Source: PWQG01 sp040882255 (GTDB taxonomy: Bacteria > Pseudomonadota > Gammaproteobacteria > Pseudomonadales > Pseudohongiellaceae). From it: a DNA stretch of 64,000 nucleotides. Numbering within the stretch: the stretch's first letter is position 1; each line of letters begins with the position of its first letter. The notes beneath the pieces are model-generated. The model searched no databases. It saw nothing but the letters and a program-made list of their open reading frames with translations, and had not been told where the DNA came from. Positions 1 to 7,484 of the stretch are shown piece after piece. The position numbers and the translations under genes are program-made. The stretch covers positions 1-64,000 of the forward strand of contig JBBEBP010000028.1 in assembly GCA_040882255.1 (NCBI GenBank), read 5' to 3'.

Positions 1-352
1 CGGCCAAAGCGGAGAATCTGTCTAACTTACTGTCCGGAATTAGTTGACCACTACATACACGTGGTGGTGGTCGGATGACTTGGGGGTGCAAGTCCCCTGT
101 GGACCCGGCAAGGGGGGGGAAGTGTAAAGAATCTTTCGCACTTTTTCTGGGCGGCGCTCCTCAAGCCGTGATTTCCTTCTGGTCCTCCAGGTCATGTTTG
201 TGCAACCACTCCATGCTCAGGCATAGCACTGGCATCCAGTGCAGCTCCGTCATCCACATCAACGTGACGCACCAAATCCAGGGTGGTACAGTCCCCCTTG
301 CCGGCTCTTTTCGTCGGTCCCGACCCGTGGAAAAAACGCTCAAAGGATAAAG
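1..352. other. Left-edge intergenic region, no gene seen
   Basis: No convincing coding frame is present before the oxygenase start at 353. Around 81-97 a GGGG-tgcaagt-CCCC hairpin sits in a context that vaguely resembles domain I of bacterial group II introns, but no other intron part is visible. The rest looks like ordinary leader sequence of the next gene. Confidence 0.35.
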
Positions 353-1165
353 ATGCACCGGAATGAGCTCGTAAACCTGATCCTCGACAAACTTCGCACA
401 GGAAAAAGTGCCATTAGGCACCTGTACGACCAGTCGAAGGCGCGTATCGGTTACTTCACCATAGACGGCCTGCTGCCAGAGGGCGTGGCGAGGAAGATCT
501 ATGACGCGTTCCCTTCTCCCGAACACATGAAACTCCGCAAGAGTTTGCGGGAGTACAAATACGTGGCGGCGCAGATGGATCAGTATGATCCGATCCTGGA
601 GGAGGCCATCTATGCCTTCCAGGACCCGCGCATCGTGGAGCTCATTCAGGAGGTATGCGGGATAGACAGCCTGTACCCGGACGAGTACCTGTACGCGGGT
701 GGGATCTCCCTGATGAAAAAGGGACAGTTTCTCAACCCGCATCTGGACAACTCCCATGAGAAAGACCGGGAGCGATGGCGAGTGCTGAATCTGCTCTACT
801 ACGTCTCCCCGGACTGGGAAAGCCGCTTTGGCGGCAACCTGGAAATCTGGCCGGACGGGGTGAAGCAGCCGCAGCAGACCATCGACAGCACCTTCAACCG
901 CCTGGTGGTCATGGCGACCCATGGCGCGTCCTGGCATTCGGTCAGCCCGGTGGTGGCGGACCGGAACCGGGCCTGTATCTCCAACTACTATTTTTCCGAC
1001 TCCCCCCTGAAAGCCGGGGACCGGTTCCATGTCACCTCGTTCCGGGGCCGGCCGGAGCAGAAAGTCCGGGATGTTGCGCTCCAGGGTGATGCGCTGTTCA
1101 GGCAGGGGATCCGGAAGCTGTTGCCCGGCGGTGTGGTGAAGACCGATCATCTGTACAGGAAGTGA
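353..1165 (+). CDS. 2OG-Fe(II) oxygenase family protein
   Basis: A 270-residue protein of the 2-oxoglutarate/Fe(II)-dependent dioxygenase type (prolyl-hydroxylase-like fold). The iron triad is visible: H130 and D132 in NPHLDNS, and a distal histidine H195 in GASWHSV, followed by R206, which should bind 2-oxoglutarate. The N-terminal 110 residues are helical and unassigned. I chose ATG 353 because AAAGGATAAAG precedes it; longer frames to 239 lack a ribosome site. No signal peptide, so cytoplasmic. The substrate is unknown; relatives often lie in polysaccharide or peptide-modification loci. It is followed by its own terminator and looks monocistronic. Confidence 0.8.
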   Translation: MHRNELVNLILDKLRTGKSAIRHLYDQSKARIGYFTIDGLLPEGVARKIYDAFPSPEHMKLRKSLREYKYVAAQMDQYDPILEEAIYAFQDPRIVELIQEVCGIDSLYPDEYLYAGGISLMKKGQFLNPHLDNSHEKDRERWRVLNLLYYVSPDWESRFGGNLEIWPDGVKQPQQTIDSTFNRLVVMATHGASWHSVSPVVADRNRACISNYYFSDSPLKAGDRFHVTSFRGRPEQKVRDVALQGDALFRQGIRKLLPGGVVKTDHLYRK

Positions 1166-1295
1166 TGGTGGGTCTCGCGGAGGTCGCCAGGACCAGTGTG
1201 TTTGAATGCTCGTCCTTGACAGCCGGATCGCATCGACACATACTACATATACGACTCACCCTTTGCAGGCACTTTTCGTGATTCTGCTCAGGGCG

Positions 1296-1322
1296 AAAAA
1301 ACCGCCAATCAGGCGGTTTTTT
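1296..1322 (+). terminator. Rho-independent terminator after the oxygenase
   Basis: AAAAAACCGCC, loop AATCA, GGCGGTTTTTT: a clean GC stem with flanking A and T runs. It ends transcription from the oxygenase gene and lies only a few bases before the next gene, which therefore has either an internal promoter or some read-through. Confidence 0.85.
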
Positions 1323-1345
1323 CATTTATGGCACAGGGATTTGCC

Positions 1346-1939
1346 GTGGAAACCGTTATCTATGTAGATGGCTACAACCTGTACTATGGCTGTCTGAAGC
1401 ATACACCCTACAAATGGCTGGACCTCAAGGCCAGCATCGCTTCAAACGGGCAACAGGCGCAGCGCGCGCAGCAGTCCTACCATCGCGCCCTGACGCATTT
1501 GTACGGCGGTAGACTCAGGGTCATCAAAGGGTACTACAGCCTCGAAAAGGCACGATTGCCTGTGTACCGAAAGCCTCCTGACAAGACGCAAGGGGTGGAT
1601 GTCTGGCGACTGGAGGAGAAGCAGACTGACGTCAATATGGCGTTGGAGATATACCGGGACGTGGCCATGCAGAAAGTTGACCAGGTAGTGCTGGTTTCGA
1701 ACGATACCGATCTCTTCCCTGTTCTGGAAGCGCTACGAGAAGATTTCGGAACCAGACCGGAAATCGGCATCATCATTCCGATCAGGGTGCTGAAGAACCA
1801 CCGGCCTGGAAATGCCAGTTTGAGTTCCCTTGCGAACTGGACGCGCAGATATATCACGGACAATGAGCTGAAAAGCTGTCAATTGCCTTCCCGGATTCCT
1901 ACGGAGAAGAAGCCCATCGAAAAGCCCTCTTACTGGTAA
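1346..1939 (+). CDS. NYN domain (PIN-like) putative RNase
   Basis: A NYN/DUF88 (LabA-like) protein of about 197 residues. Counted from the upstream ATG at 1328, the conserved acidic residues are D14 (IYVDGYN), D101 (KQTDVNMAL) and D126/D128 (SNDTDLFPVL), the metal-binding set of this PIN-like nuclease fold. I prefer GTG 1346, with AGGGA six bases upstream, because the domain's first strand follows at once; ATG 1328 has only the T-tract of a terminator before it. Probable cytoplasmic metal-dependent RNase; target unknown. Family call firm, activity inferred. Confidence 0.75.
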   Translation: METVIYVDGYNLYYGCLKHTPYKWLDLKASIASNGQQAQRAQQSYHRALTHLYGGRLRVIKGYYSLEKARLPVYRKPPDKTQGVDVWRLEEKQTDVNMALEIYRDVAMQKVDQVVLVSNDTDLFPVLEALREDFGTRPEIGIIIPIRVLKNHRPGNASLSSLANWTRRYITDNELKSCQLPSRIPTEKKPIEKPSYW

Positions 1940-2010
1940 CCCGCTATCGCTTACCGCTGCAGTATTCGCGCATCGTGGAACTCATTTGAGAAAGCGAGTC
2001 ATTTCGGAGT

Positions 2011-2042
2011 TTTCTTGGCGTTCTTGGCGATCTCCGCGAGAA
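2011..2042. repeat. Dispersed TCTTGGCG-type intergenic repeat
   Basis: TTTCTTGGCG followed by TTCTTGGCGATCTCCGCGAG. The same motif family recurs at 4676-4708, 41926-42037 and 60038-60191. Always intergenic here. Confidence 0.7.
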
Positions 2043-2099
2043 CATACAAAGAGCTCCCCTGATCACCTGATATCATCCGTTACCCCCGGGGATATACCA

Positions 2100-2128
2100 T
2101 TGACATATACCCTGGCCGGCACTAGCAT
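2100..2128 (+). promoter_or_regulatory. Probable vapB promoter with ATATAC repeats
   Basis: TTGACA at 2100-2105 and TAGCAT at 2123-2128 with a 17-base spacer. ATATACC is repeated just upstream and within it, and ATAC/GTAT half sites follow at about 2131-2146, which could be the autoregulatory operator of the TA pair. Confidence 0.5.
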
Positions 2129-2169
2129 GGCATATACTCCGTGTATCTACCGTGAGGGAGGTGAATACC

Positions 2170-2400
2170 GTGCCACGAGCAAGCCTCTTCAAGAGTAACA
2201 AGAGTCAGGCGTTGCGGCTTCCAAAGCCGGTTGCCTACCCGGACACCGTAAAGCAGGTGGACATTATTGTGCAGGGGCGGGTCCGCATTATCACTCCTGC
2301 GGGCGAGTCGTGGGATAGCTGGTTTGATGGCGACGGTGTTTCCGATGACTTCATGAAAAACCGTGACCAGCCCGCCCATCAGGAGCGTGAGAGTTTTTGA
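2170..2400 (+). CDS. vapB: VapB/VagC-type antitoxin
   Basis: A 76-residue AbrB-like swapped-hairpin antitoxin. The N-terminus (ASLFKSNKSQALRLPK) is the typical VapB/VagC DNA-binding strand-turn, and the tail (SWDSWFDG, DDFMKNRDQP) is the usual toxin-binding end. I chose GTG 2170 because GGGAGGTG lies six bases before it; GTG 2161 overlaps that site. Its stop shares one base with the start of vapC (TGATG), so the pair was translationally coupled. The partner toxin is broken, so this antitoxin is probably an orphan regulator. Confidence 0.85.
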   Translation: MPRASLFKSNKSQALRLPKPVAYPDTVKQVDIIVQGRVRIITPAGESWDSWFDGDGVSDDFMKNRDQPAHQERESF

Positions 2401-2664
2401 TGCTGAAGTATATGCTCGACACCGATATCGCCATCTATACCATCAAGAACAGGCCTCCCGAAGTGCGAGCGGCATTCAAGGCGCACGATTGGCCCCTATG
2501 ACGAAATGATTGCCGGACACGCGCGCTCGCGAGGGCTCGTGATCGTCACCAACAATGTAAAGCACTTCAGCACCGTATCGGGAATTCGTCTGGAAAATTG
2601 GATGGCCCACCAGCAGCGCGGCCAACGCAGCACGAGAATTGGCAGGCCCGCCGGAAAAGAGTGA
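2400..2664 (+). pseudogene. vapC: vapC toxin remnant with internal deletion
   Basis: The frame opens as a PIN-domain VapC (MLKYMLDTDIAIYTIKNRPP) with the first catalytic aspartates, runs to AFKAHDW, then jumps into a second frame reading GPYDEMIAGHARSRGLVIVT and VKHFSTVSGIRLENW. Those two ends are the N- and C-terminal parts of VapC; about 60 residues between them are gone and the junction is out of frame, giving a stop soon after 2490. The catalytic glutamate region is lost, so no active RNase is expected. Confidence 0.85.
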
Positions 2665-2988
2665 TCAGGCCACGTGGCCTAGAAACTCATCGGCAGAGTG
2701 AATACCTTCACGATCCTGACAGACCTTGAAGAGTCGAAAGATATTCCTGGCGGTGGCATTGCCATTCGGGCTGACCATGCGACGCAGGCCAGCCTCTTGC
2801 ATTTGCAGATCTTTTGCCACTTCGCCAAACGCCTGGGTCCCATTGAGATAGTCTCGTAGCAGAGAGTTGCCAACGATGATATCGCCCTCAAGGTAAGACT
2901 CCAGCGCCTCCAGCAGCAATCCTTTGCGGTATTCGGGGTCTTTACATAGCTCCATGACTGTCTCTTTAAATTCACGAGTTAAAGCCAT
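2665..2988 (-). CDS. HigA-like antitoxin / putative regulator
   Basis: A 107-residue helical protein. The start region (MALTREFKETVMELC) and the segment LEGDIIVGNSLLRDYLNGTQAFGEVAKDLQ resemble the addiction-module antidote family of the HigBA/RelBE type, with a C-terminal helix-turn-helix (GLRRMVSPNGNATARNIFRLF). The start at 2988 fits family members better than the upstream ATG at 3003. No toxin gene lies upstream or downstream on this strand, so it is solitary. A perfect 12-bp palindrome at 3051-3076 is a likely self-regulatory site. Confidence 0.7.
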   Translation of the reverse strand: MALTREFKETVMELCKDPEYRKGLLLEALESYLEGDIIVGNSLLRDYLNGTQAFGEVAKDLQMQEAGLRRMVSPNGNATARNIFRLFKVCQDREGIHSADEFLGHVA

Positions 2989-3050
2989 CGCCTGTAACCT
3001 CACTTTCTACCTCAGGTATTGCCACGATATTACGTCCCTGTATTACGCTA

Positions 3051-3076
3051 GTATAATAACATCCATGTTATTATAC
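3051..3076 (-). promoter_or_regulatory. Palindromic operator before the HigA-like gene
   Basis: GTATAATAACAT-CC-ATGTTATTATAC, a perfect 12-bp inverted repeat 62 bases upstream of the antitoxin start. Position and symmetry fit autoregulation by the downstream DNA-binding protein. Confidence 0.6.
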
Positions 3077-3112
3077 AAGTCCTGGTTTTCCAGCCCATGC
3101 CCTGATTAATAA

Positions 3113-3277
3113 TAGCAGAGAGCCTTCCATACGCGCCCGGCGGCAAGAAACGCCAGCCTTCAAACCTGGCTGGGCGACAACGTGGGCAACGTAATGAAAG
3201 GCTCGCTGACCCGCAAGGCATGGCTGTTCGCTAACAAGCGTATTAAGCGAAATTACCGCCAGCATAATCCGAAATAA
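3113..3277 (+). pseudogene. Possible 3' remnant of an unknown gene
   Basis: One frame reads without a stop from 3113 to TAA 3277 and ends with basic protein-like sequence (TWLGDNVGNVMKGSLTRKAW, then FANKRIKRNYRQHNPK). A stop immediately precedes it and there is no start codon with a ribosome site. It looks like the tail of a lost gene. I do not recognise the family, and chance cannot be excluded over 54 codons. Confidence 0.3.
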
Positions 3278-3329
3278 ACGCCGTCAGATTCCGAAATTCC
3301 CGGTTGTATTTTCCGAAATTCCCGATATC

Positions 3330-4592
3330 ATGTCTTCCATGAGCACCAATATTCTGTTCCGCCGCCTCATTGAGCCGCGTATCGAAGAAGCCATGACGGA
3401 TACGCCCGTTGTCATGCTCGCGGGTCCGCGTCAGGCCGGCAAGACCACTCTGGTACGCCAGATTGCGGAGCAACAGGGGATGCAATACCTGACGCTGGAC
3501 GACGAGCTGACATTGATGTCCGCGCGCGATGATCCCGCTGGCATGGTTCGCTCGCTGGACAGAGCGGTGATTGATGAGGTTCAACGCGCCCCGGGGTTAC
3601 TGCTCGCGATCAAGAAAAGTGTGGACGAGGACCGGCGTCCCGGGCGATTTCTGTTGACCGGCTCAGCGAACCTGATGACGCTTCCGGCGGTCGCTGATTC
3701 GTTGGCGGGGCGAATGGAAACCCTTTCCTTACTGCCCCTGTCACAGAGTGAGATCGAGGCTCGCGAGAAAAACTGGATCGACAATGCGTTCGGCGGGAAG
3801 CTGCTGCGGACGGATGAACCCGCACTGGGAGATGACCTGGTTCAGCGTGTATTGCGGGGCGGCTATCCCGAGGCGATATCACGGACTTCAGCTCGTCGAC
3901 GGATAGCGTGGGGCCGCCAGTATGTCGACTCGCTGATCAGGCGCGATGTCAGGGAGGTGGCCGCTGTAGACAAGCTGGACCAGCTGCCGCGGTTTCTGCG
4001 CGCCCTGGCGCAGACAGCGGGCCAGATGTGTAATTATTCCCGTCTGGGTGGTCAGGTCGGACTGGATGGCAAGACAGCCGCTCGCTACGCGGGCGTGTTC
4101 GAGCAGATGTACCTGCTCCGGCGCGTGGAAGTCTGGACTCGCAATCGCCTGGCCCGTGTCGTCAAGACACCCAGGCTTCAGTTCATGGATTCGGGGCTGC
4201 TGGCCACCCTGCTTGAACTGAGTAGTGATGAAGTCCAGCGAAACAGGACGCGATTCGGGAACGTGTTGGAAACTTTCGTGTTCGGGGAGCTGCTCAAGCA
4301 CAGTACGACGGCGGATGGTGACTATCAGTTGCATTATTATCGGGATACCGACAAGTTCGAGGTTGACGTGGTGATCGAGAACGCGGTCGGACAGGTGGTC
4401 GGAATCGAGATAAAGGCAGCGGCAACTGTCAGAGAGAGCGATCTGAAGGGATTGAAAAAACTGGCTGGCCTGGCGGGTGGGCAATTCAGGATGGGAGTGG
4501 TTTTATACGATGGCGCCGAAACCCTGCCGCTGGGCGACAGGATCTGGGCCGCTCCGCTATCGAGCCTGTGGGGCGGCTCCGCGCCCGACTGA
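3330..4592 (+). CDS. ATP-binding protein with DUF4143 domain
   Basis: A 420-residue AAA-like ATPase. Walker A is GPRQAGKT (residues 32-39), Walker B is AVIDE (79-83), and LLTGSANL acts as sensor. The C-terminal half is DUF4143, ending in a PD-(D/E)XK-like strand pattern (KFEVDVVIE, GIEIKAA). These proteins are widespread, mobile and of unknown role; some family members sit in defence or TA contexts. ATG 3330 and ATG 3339 are both possible starts. No operon partner is visible. Confidence 0.85.
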   Translation: MSSMSTNILFRRLIEPRIEEAMTDTPVVMLAGPRQAGKTTLVRQIAEQQGMQYLTLDDELTLMSARDDPAGMVRSLDRAVIDEVQRAPGLLLAIKKSVDEDRRPGRFLLTGSANLMTLPAVADSLAGRMETLSLLPLSQSEIEAREKNWIDNAFGGKLLRTDEPALGDDLVQRVLRGGYPEAISRTSARRRIAWGRQYVDSLIRRDVREVAAVDKLDQLPRFLRALAQTAGQMCNYSRLGGQVGLDGKTAARYAGVFEQMYLLRRVEVWTRNRLARVVKTPRLQFMDSGLLATLLELSSDEVQRNRTRFGNVLETFVFGELLKHSTTADGDYQLHYYRDTDKFEVDVVIENAVGQVVGIEIKAAATVRESDLKGLKKLAGLAGGQFRMGVVLYDGAETLPLGDRIWAAPLSSLWGGSAPD

Positions 4593-4675
4593 CCAGGCAC
4601 TTCAGTATTGCTTTTCGTCATCCCGAGATCTTCAAGGAAGATCTGGCGTCGTAACGCTGACAGACGACTCCGGGA

Positions 4676-4708
4676 TTTCCTTGGCGCGCTCCGCGATCTC
4701 CGCGAGAG
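4676..4708. repeat. Dispersed TCTTGGCG-type intergenic repeat
   Basis: TTTCCTTGGCGCGCTCCGCG followed by ATCTCCGCGAGAG. A diverged copy of the repeat at 2011-2042, again in the gap between two genes. Confidence 0.6.
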
Positions 4709-4807
4709 TATAGAAGGAAGCCCGGCTATAAGCAGCACCTCTACAGTTATCCCCCGACCCGCCGATACAGTAGAGTACCAATCTACCGACAAGGAGCCGT
4801 TATCCAC

Positions 4808-5962
4808 ATGACCATCCACAAAACCGCTTTCTCCACGAGCCTGCTCGCTATCGCCTGCGCCAGCCCGTTTGCCGCTGCCAGCACCCCCTTCAACGGCCAG
4901 ACCACGGCCCTGTCCGGTGCCGGCATCGCCACCAGTGAGTATTCGGAAGGCCTGGTCCTCAACCCGGCGGCGCCGGGCCGTTTCCGTGCGGAACAGGATT
5001 TCAACCTGCACCTGAACCTGGGCCTGGAGGCTGCGGACCAGGACGATCTGCTGGATAGCGCCGAGACGCTGTCCGATACGCTGGACCGGATCGAGGGGCA
5101 GGTACCGGACACGCAGACCGTAGAGGATGTCATCGGCCAGCTCCAGGCGATCTCCGGCAAGCGCGCCAACGTTCGCACGGGCGGCGGTCTGTATGCCAGC
5201 ATTCCCACGGAGTCGGTGACCATCAGCGCCTTTGCGCGCACCGACATGGCGCTGGGTGTGGTCGCAACGACGAGCGATAACGACATCGCGTTGCTCCGCG
5301 CCGCAGCCGAGGACGGCGTGCCGTTCGACACCGCCAACCTGGACAGCAGTGTGCTGGCGACCGGCGCCGCGCTCAGCGAGGGAGGCATCGGTTTCGCACG
5401 CGAGAATGGCGACCTGAGCTACGGCGCCACGCTGAAAATCCAGCGCGTTGACGTGATCGAGTACAGGGCCCGCATCGACAACTTTGACGAGGACAATTTC
5501 GACGCCAGCGAGTACCGCACCGACGACACCGCGTTCAACCTGGACCTGGGCGTGCAGCGCCGCTACGGCGACTGGCAGTTCGGCGCCGTGCTGACCGACG
5601 CCTTCCGGAAGGAGCACCGCTCCGTGTCCGGCCGCGAGGTGGTCATCGAGCCGCGTTTCGCGGTGGGCGGCGGCTACCGTAGCGGCTGGTTCACCGCCGC
5701 GCTGGACCTGGACGTCAACGCCGCCCCCAACCGCGTCACCGGCGAGGACTCACAGTTCGCCCGCGTGGGTATCGAGCTGGACGCCTGGGACTGGGCGCAG
5801 CTGCGCTTCGGCTACCGGAGCGACATCCAGTCCGCGCTGGCCGACACCGTCTCCGCCGGCATCGGCCTGAGCCCGTTCGGGGTCATGAATATGGATCTGG
5901 CGGTGGTGGCCGGGGAGAATGATACGGTGGGGGTTACTGTGCAGGCGGGACTGTCGTTCTGA
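4808..5962 (+). CDS. traF: TraF-like outer-membrane beta-barrel protein
   Basis: A 384-residue exported protein. A signal peptide (FSTSLLAIACASPFAAA) is followed by LSGAGIATSEYSEGLVLNPA, the start of the TraF_2 family named after conjugal-transfer TraF. The rest alternates in beta-barrel fashion and ends in phenylalanine (VQAGLSF), the classic outer-membrane insertion signal. Family members outside plasmids resemble FadL-like porins, and no transfer genes are nearby, so a conjugation role is unlikely. A CCTG microsatellite begins 60 bases after the stop. Confidence 0.75.
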   Translation: MTIHKTAFSTSLLAIACASPFAAASTPFNGQTTALSGAGIATSEYSEGLVLNPAAPGRFRAEQDFNLHLNLGLEAADQDDLLDSAETLSDTLDRIEGQVPDTQTVEDVIGQLQAISGKRANVRTGGGLYASIPTESVTISAFARTDMALGVVATTSDNDIALLRAAAEDGVPFDTANLDSSVLATGAALSEGGIGFARENGDLSYGATLKIQRVDVIEYRARIDNFDEDNFDASEYRTDDTAFNLDLGVQRRYGDWQFGAVLTDAFRKEHRSVSGREVVIEPRFAVGGGYRSGWFTAALDLDVNAAPNRVTGEDSQFARVGIELDAWDWAQLRFGYRSDIQSALADTVSAGIGLSPFGVMNMDLAVVAGENDTVGVTVQAGLSF

Positions 5963-6021
5963 GAGGAATACCACTGGGAAGAAGGCCATTGACAAGCCTT
6001 CCTGCTGGTCATCTGCTAATG

Positions 6022-6074
<53 letters not shown>

Positions 6075-6120
6075 CTCGCGTCTGCGCCGATATCTGCCAA
6101 GCGTGTTGAGAATCATCAAG

Positions 6121-6138
6121 TATGGCTATTTAGCCATA
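6121..6138 (+). promoter_or_regulatory. Palindromic operator of brnTA
   Basis: TATGGCTA-TT-TAGCCATA, an 8-bp perfect inverted repeat 20 bases before the brnT start, with TATATAG just after it as a possible -10 element. This is the expected place for BrnA or BrnT/BrnA autoregulation. Confidence 0.6.
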
Positions 6139-6157
6139 TATAGTGTATTATCCTTGT

Positions 6158-6442
6158 ATGGCCAGATCGACTTTTGAATGGGATGAGGCTAAAGACCTCG
6201 ACAACCAGGAAAAACATGGCGTTGCCTTTGAAGAGGCGCAATATGCATTTCGTGATGAAAATCGCATCATTGCGAAAGACCTGGACCACAGTCAGGATGA
6301 GCCGCGTTATTACTGTTTCGGGTTGAACCGGGAGGGAACCGGAATTCTCACAGTACGGTTCACGGTCAGAGGTAGAAGGATCCGGATCTATGGCGCTGGC
6401 TACTGGCGCAAAGGCAGGAGGATTTATGAGCAGTCAGATTAA
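6158..6442 (+). CDS. brnT: BrnT family RNase toxin
   Basis: A 94-residue BrnT (DUF497) toxin: STFEWDEAKDLDNQEKHGV is the diagnostic start, followed by FEEAQYAF, then ILTVRFTVRGRRIRIYGAGY and WRKGRRIYEQ. BrnT is a RelE-fold ribonuclease that slows translation. ATG 6158 matches the family N-terminus; an upstream ATG at 6143 is less likely. The gene overlaps brnA by 17 bases, the usual toxin-first order. Confidence 0.9.
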   Translation: MARSTFEWDEAKDLDNQEKHGVAFEEAQYAFRDENRIIAKDLDHSQDEPRYYCFGLNREGTGILTVRFTVRGRRIRIYGAGYWRKGRRIYEQSD

Positions 6443-6662
6443 ATACACCGACGAGCCAATTGGCAATCTGGAAGTCATTACTGATTTTCTGCCTTCACCG
6501 GAAGAGCTGGCGCTCAAGAACCGCAATACTAAAGTGACTATTTCTTTAAGCGCTGAAAGCGTTGAATATTTCAAGAACGAGGCAGACAAGCACGATATGC
6601 AGTACCAGAAAATGATCAGGCAGCTGCTTGATGAATATGTTGCGCATCAGAAAGGGCGCTGA
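6426..6662 (+). CDS. brnA: BrnA family antitoxin
   Basis: A 78-residue CopG/ribbon-helix-helix antitoxin. The DNA-binding strand is TKVTISLSAESVEYFKNEAD and the C-terminus is MIRQLLDEYVAHQ. AGGAGG lies four bases before ATG 6426, inside the end of brnT, so synthesis of toxin and antitoxin is coupled. It should bind BrnT and repress the operon, probably through the palindrome at 6121. Confidence 0.9.
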   Translation: MSSQIKYTDEPIGNLEVITDFLPSPEELALKNRNTKVTISLSAESVEYFKNEADKHDMQYQKMIRQLLDEYVAHQKGR

Positions 6663-6811
6663 CCGTCGCCAGCAGGTCGGTCATCTGCACCAGCAACAGG
6701 CGCAGGATTCGCAAGCTTGATGGTATCGCGAAGAACGTGCAATCGTTTCTGACGTTCCTGCTCGGTTAGATCGACAAGAATTTGGTGGTTTCCGCAGAAC
6801 GGTTTTGTACT

Positions 6812-7111
6812 TCAGTTTCCCTGGCCTGCCTTGTTGGAAGAAATATCCTTGAGTCCACCCGAAACGTATTTGTGCAGAACACTGGATACCCGCGTCTGAT
6901 AGGGTAGCCCTTCCTCCAGCGCCCGTCGTTGGAGGGTTTCCAGGTCTCTGCTGGAGATCTGGATATTGATGCGCTTGTCCTTCCTGAACGTTTCTTCCGC
7001 GGCCCTGGCAAGGAGCTCACGACGGTCGTCGTCCAGGTCTGATTCGAATTCTCCGGATTCGTAGGCTTCCAGCAACTCTTTCTCTTCGGGGTCCAATCGG
7101 GTCCGGGGCAT
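6812..7111 (-). CDS. CopG/BrnA-like antitoxin
   Basis: A 99-residue protein with an acidic N-terminus (LDPEEKELLEAYESGEFES) and a ribbon-helix-helix core (KRINIQISSRDLETLQRRAL, then EEGLPYQTRVSSVLHKYVSG). The NIQIS strand and the PYQT motif are typical of BrnA/CopG antitoxins paired with DUF497 toxins. Its start lies directly after the stop of the toxin gene on the same strand, giving the standard toxin-antitoxin order. Confidence 0.85.
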   Translation of the reverse strand: MPRTRLDPEEKELLEAYESGEFESDLDDDRRELLARAAEETFRKDKRINIQISSRDLETLQRRALEEGLPYQTRVSSVLHKYVSGGLKDISSNKAGQGN

Positions 7112-7112
7112 G

Positions 7113-7484
7113 CTACCTCCTTAAAAATCTCTTCGTGGCCTTGCGGCTGGTAGTGATCGTCTTGAGAAACAACTCTCCGTCATTCTCAACATACGGAACC
7201 AGCCAGGCATAGTCGTCGATACGCACGACGAACAGTCGTTGGTTCGGATACTGTTCCCTATTGGGGTGCGGCCCATCCTCCAACAACCCGCCCGACTGAA
7301 GAGCGAACAGGACATCCTCAAAAGAAACGCCACGCTCACTCATCAATAGCCGGTTCTTCTCCGCATTCCAGTTGATCCGCCCCGTTGTCGAGCCTGTGGG
7401 GTTCCCGGTAGCGCTTCTGCAGTACCCGGGGTCCTGTATGGTAGTATGCCCGGCTGAATCGCCTGCAAAAAGAGGACCCACCAT
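7113..7484 (-). CDS. BrnT-like toxin (start uncertain)
   Basis: The conserved part (INWNAEKNRLLMSERGVSFE, then DVLFALQSGG) begins at about 7376 and runs to the stop, about 87 residues, as in DUF497/BrnT toxins. No ATG, GTG or TTG lies at the expected position; the first in-frame ATG is 7484, which would add about 37 unrelated residues and overlap the divergent sapC start. Either an unusual start near 7380 is used or the 5' end has been altered. Later signatures (LFVVRIDDYAWLVPYV, FLKTITTSRKA) are intact. Confidence 0.6.
   Translation of the reverse strand: MVGPLFAGDSAGHTTIQDPGYCRSATGNPTGSTTGRINWNAEKNRLLMSERGVSFEDVLFALQSGGLLEDGPHPNREQYPNQRLFVVRIDDYAWLVPYVENDGELFLKTITTSRKATKRFLRR

Noticed and set aside
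4808..5962. Conjugative plasmid transfer region
   Set aside because: Only the TraF-like name suggests it. No relaxase, coupling protein or type IV secretion gene occurs nearby.
6663..6811. Small minus-strand frame (about 43 codons) between brnA and the second BrnA-like gene
   Set aside because: It reads without stops and looks faintly protein-like, but it has no start codon context and no family resemblance.
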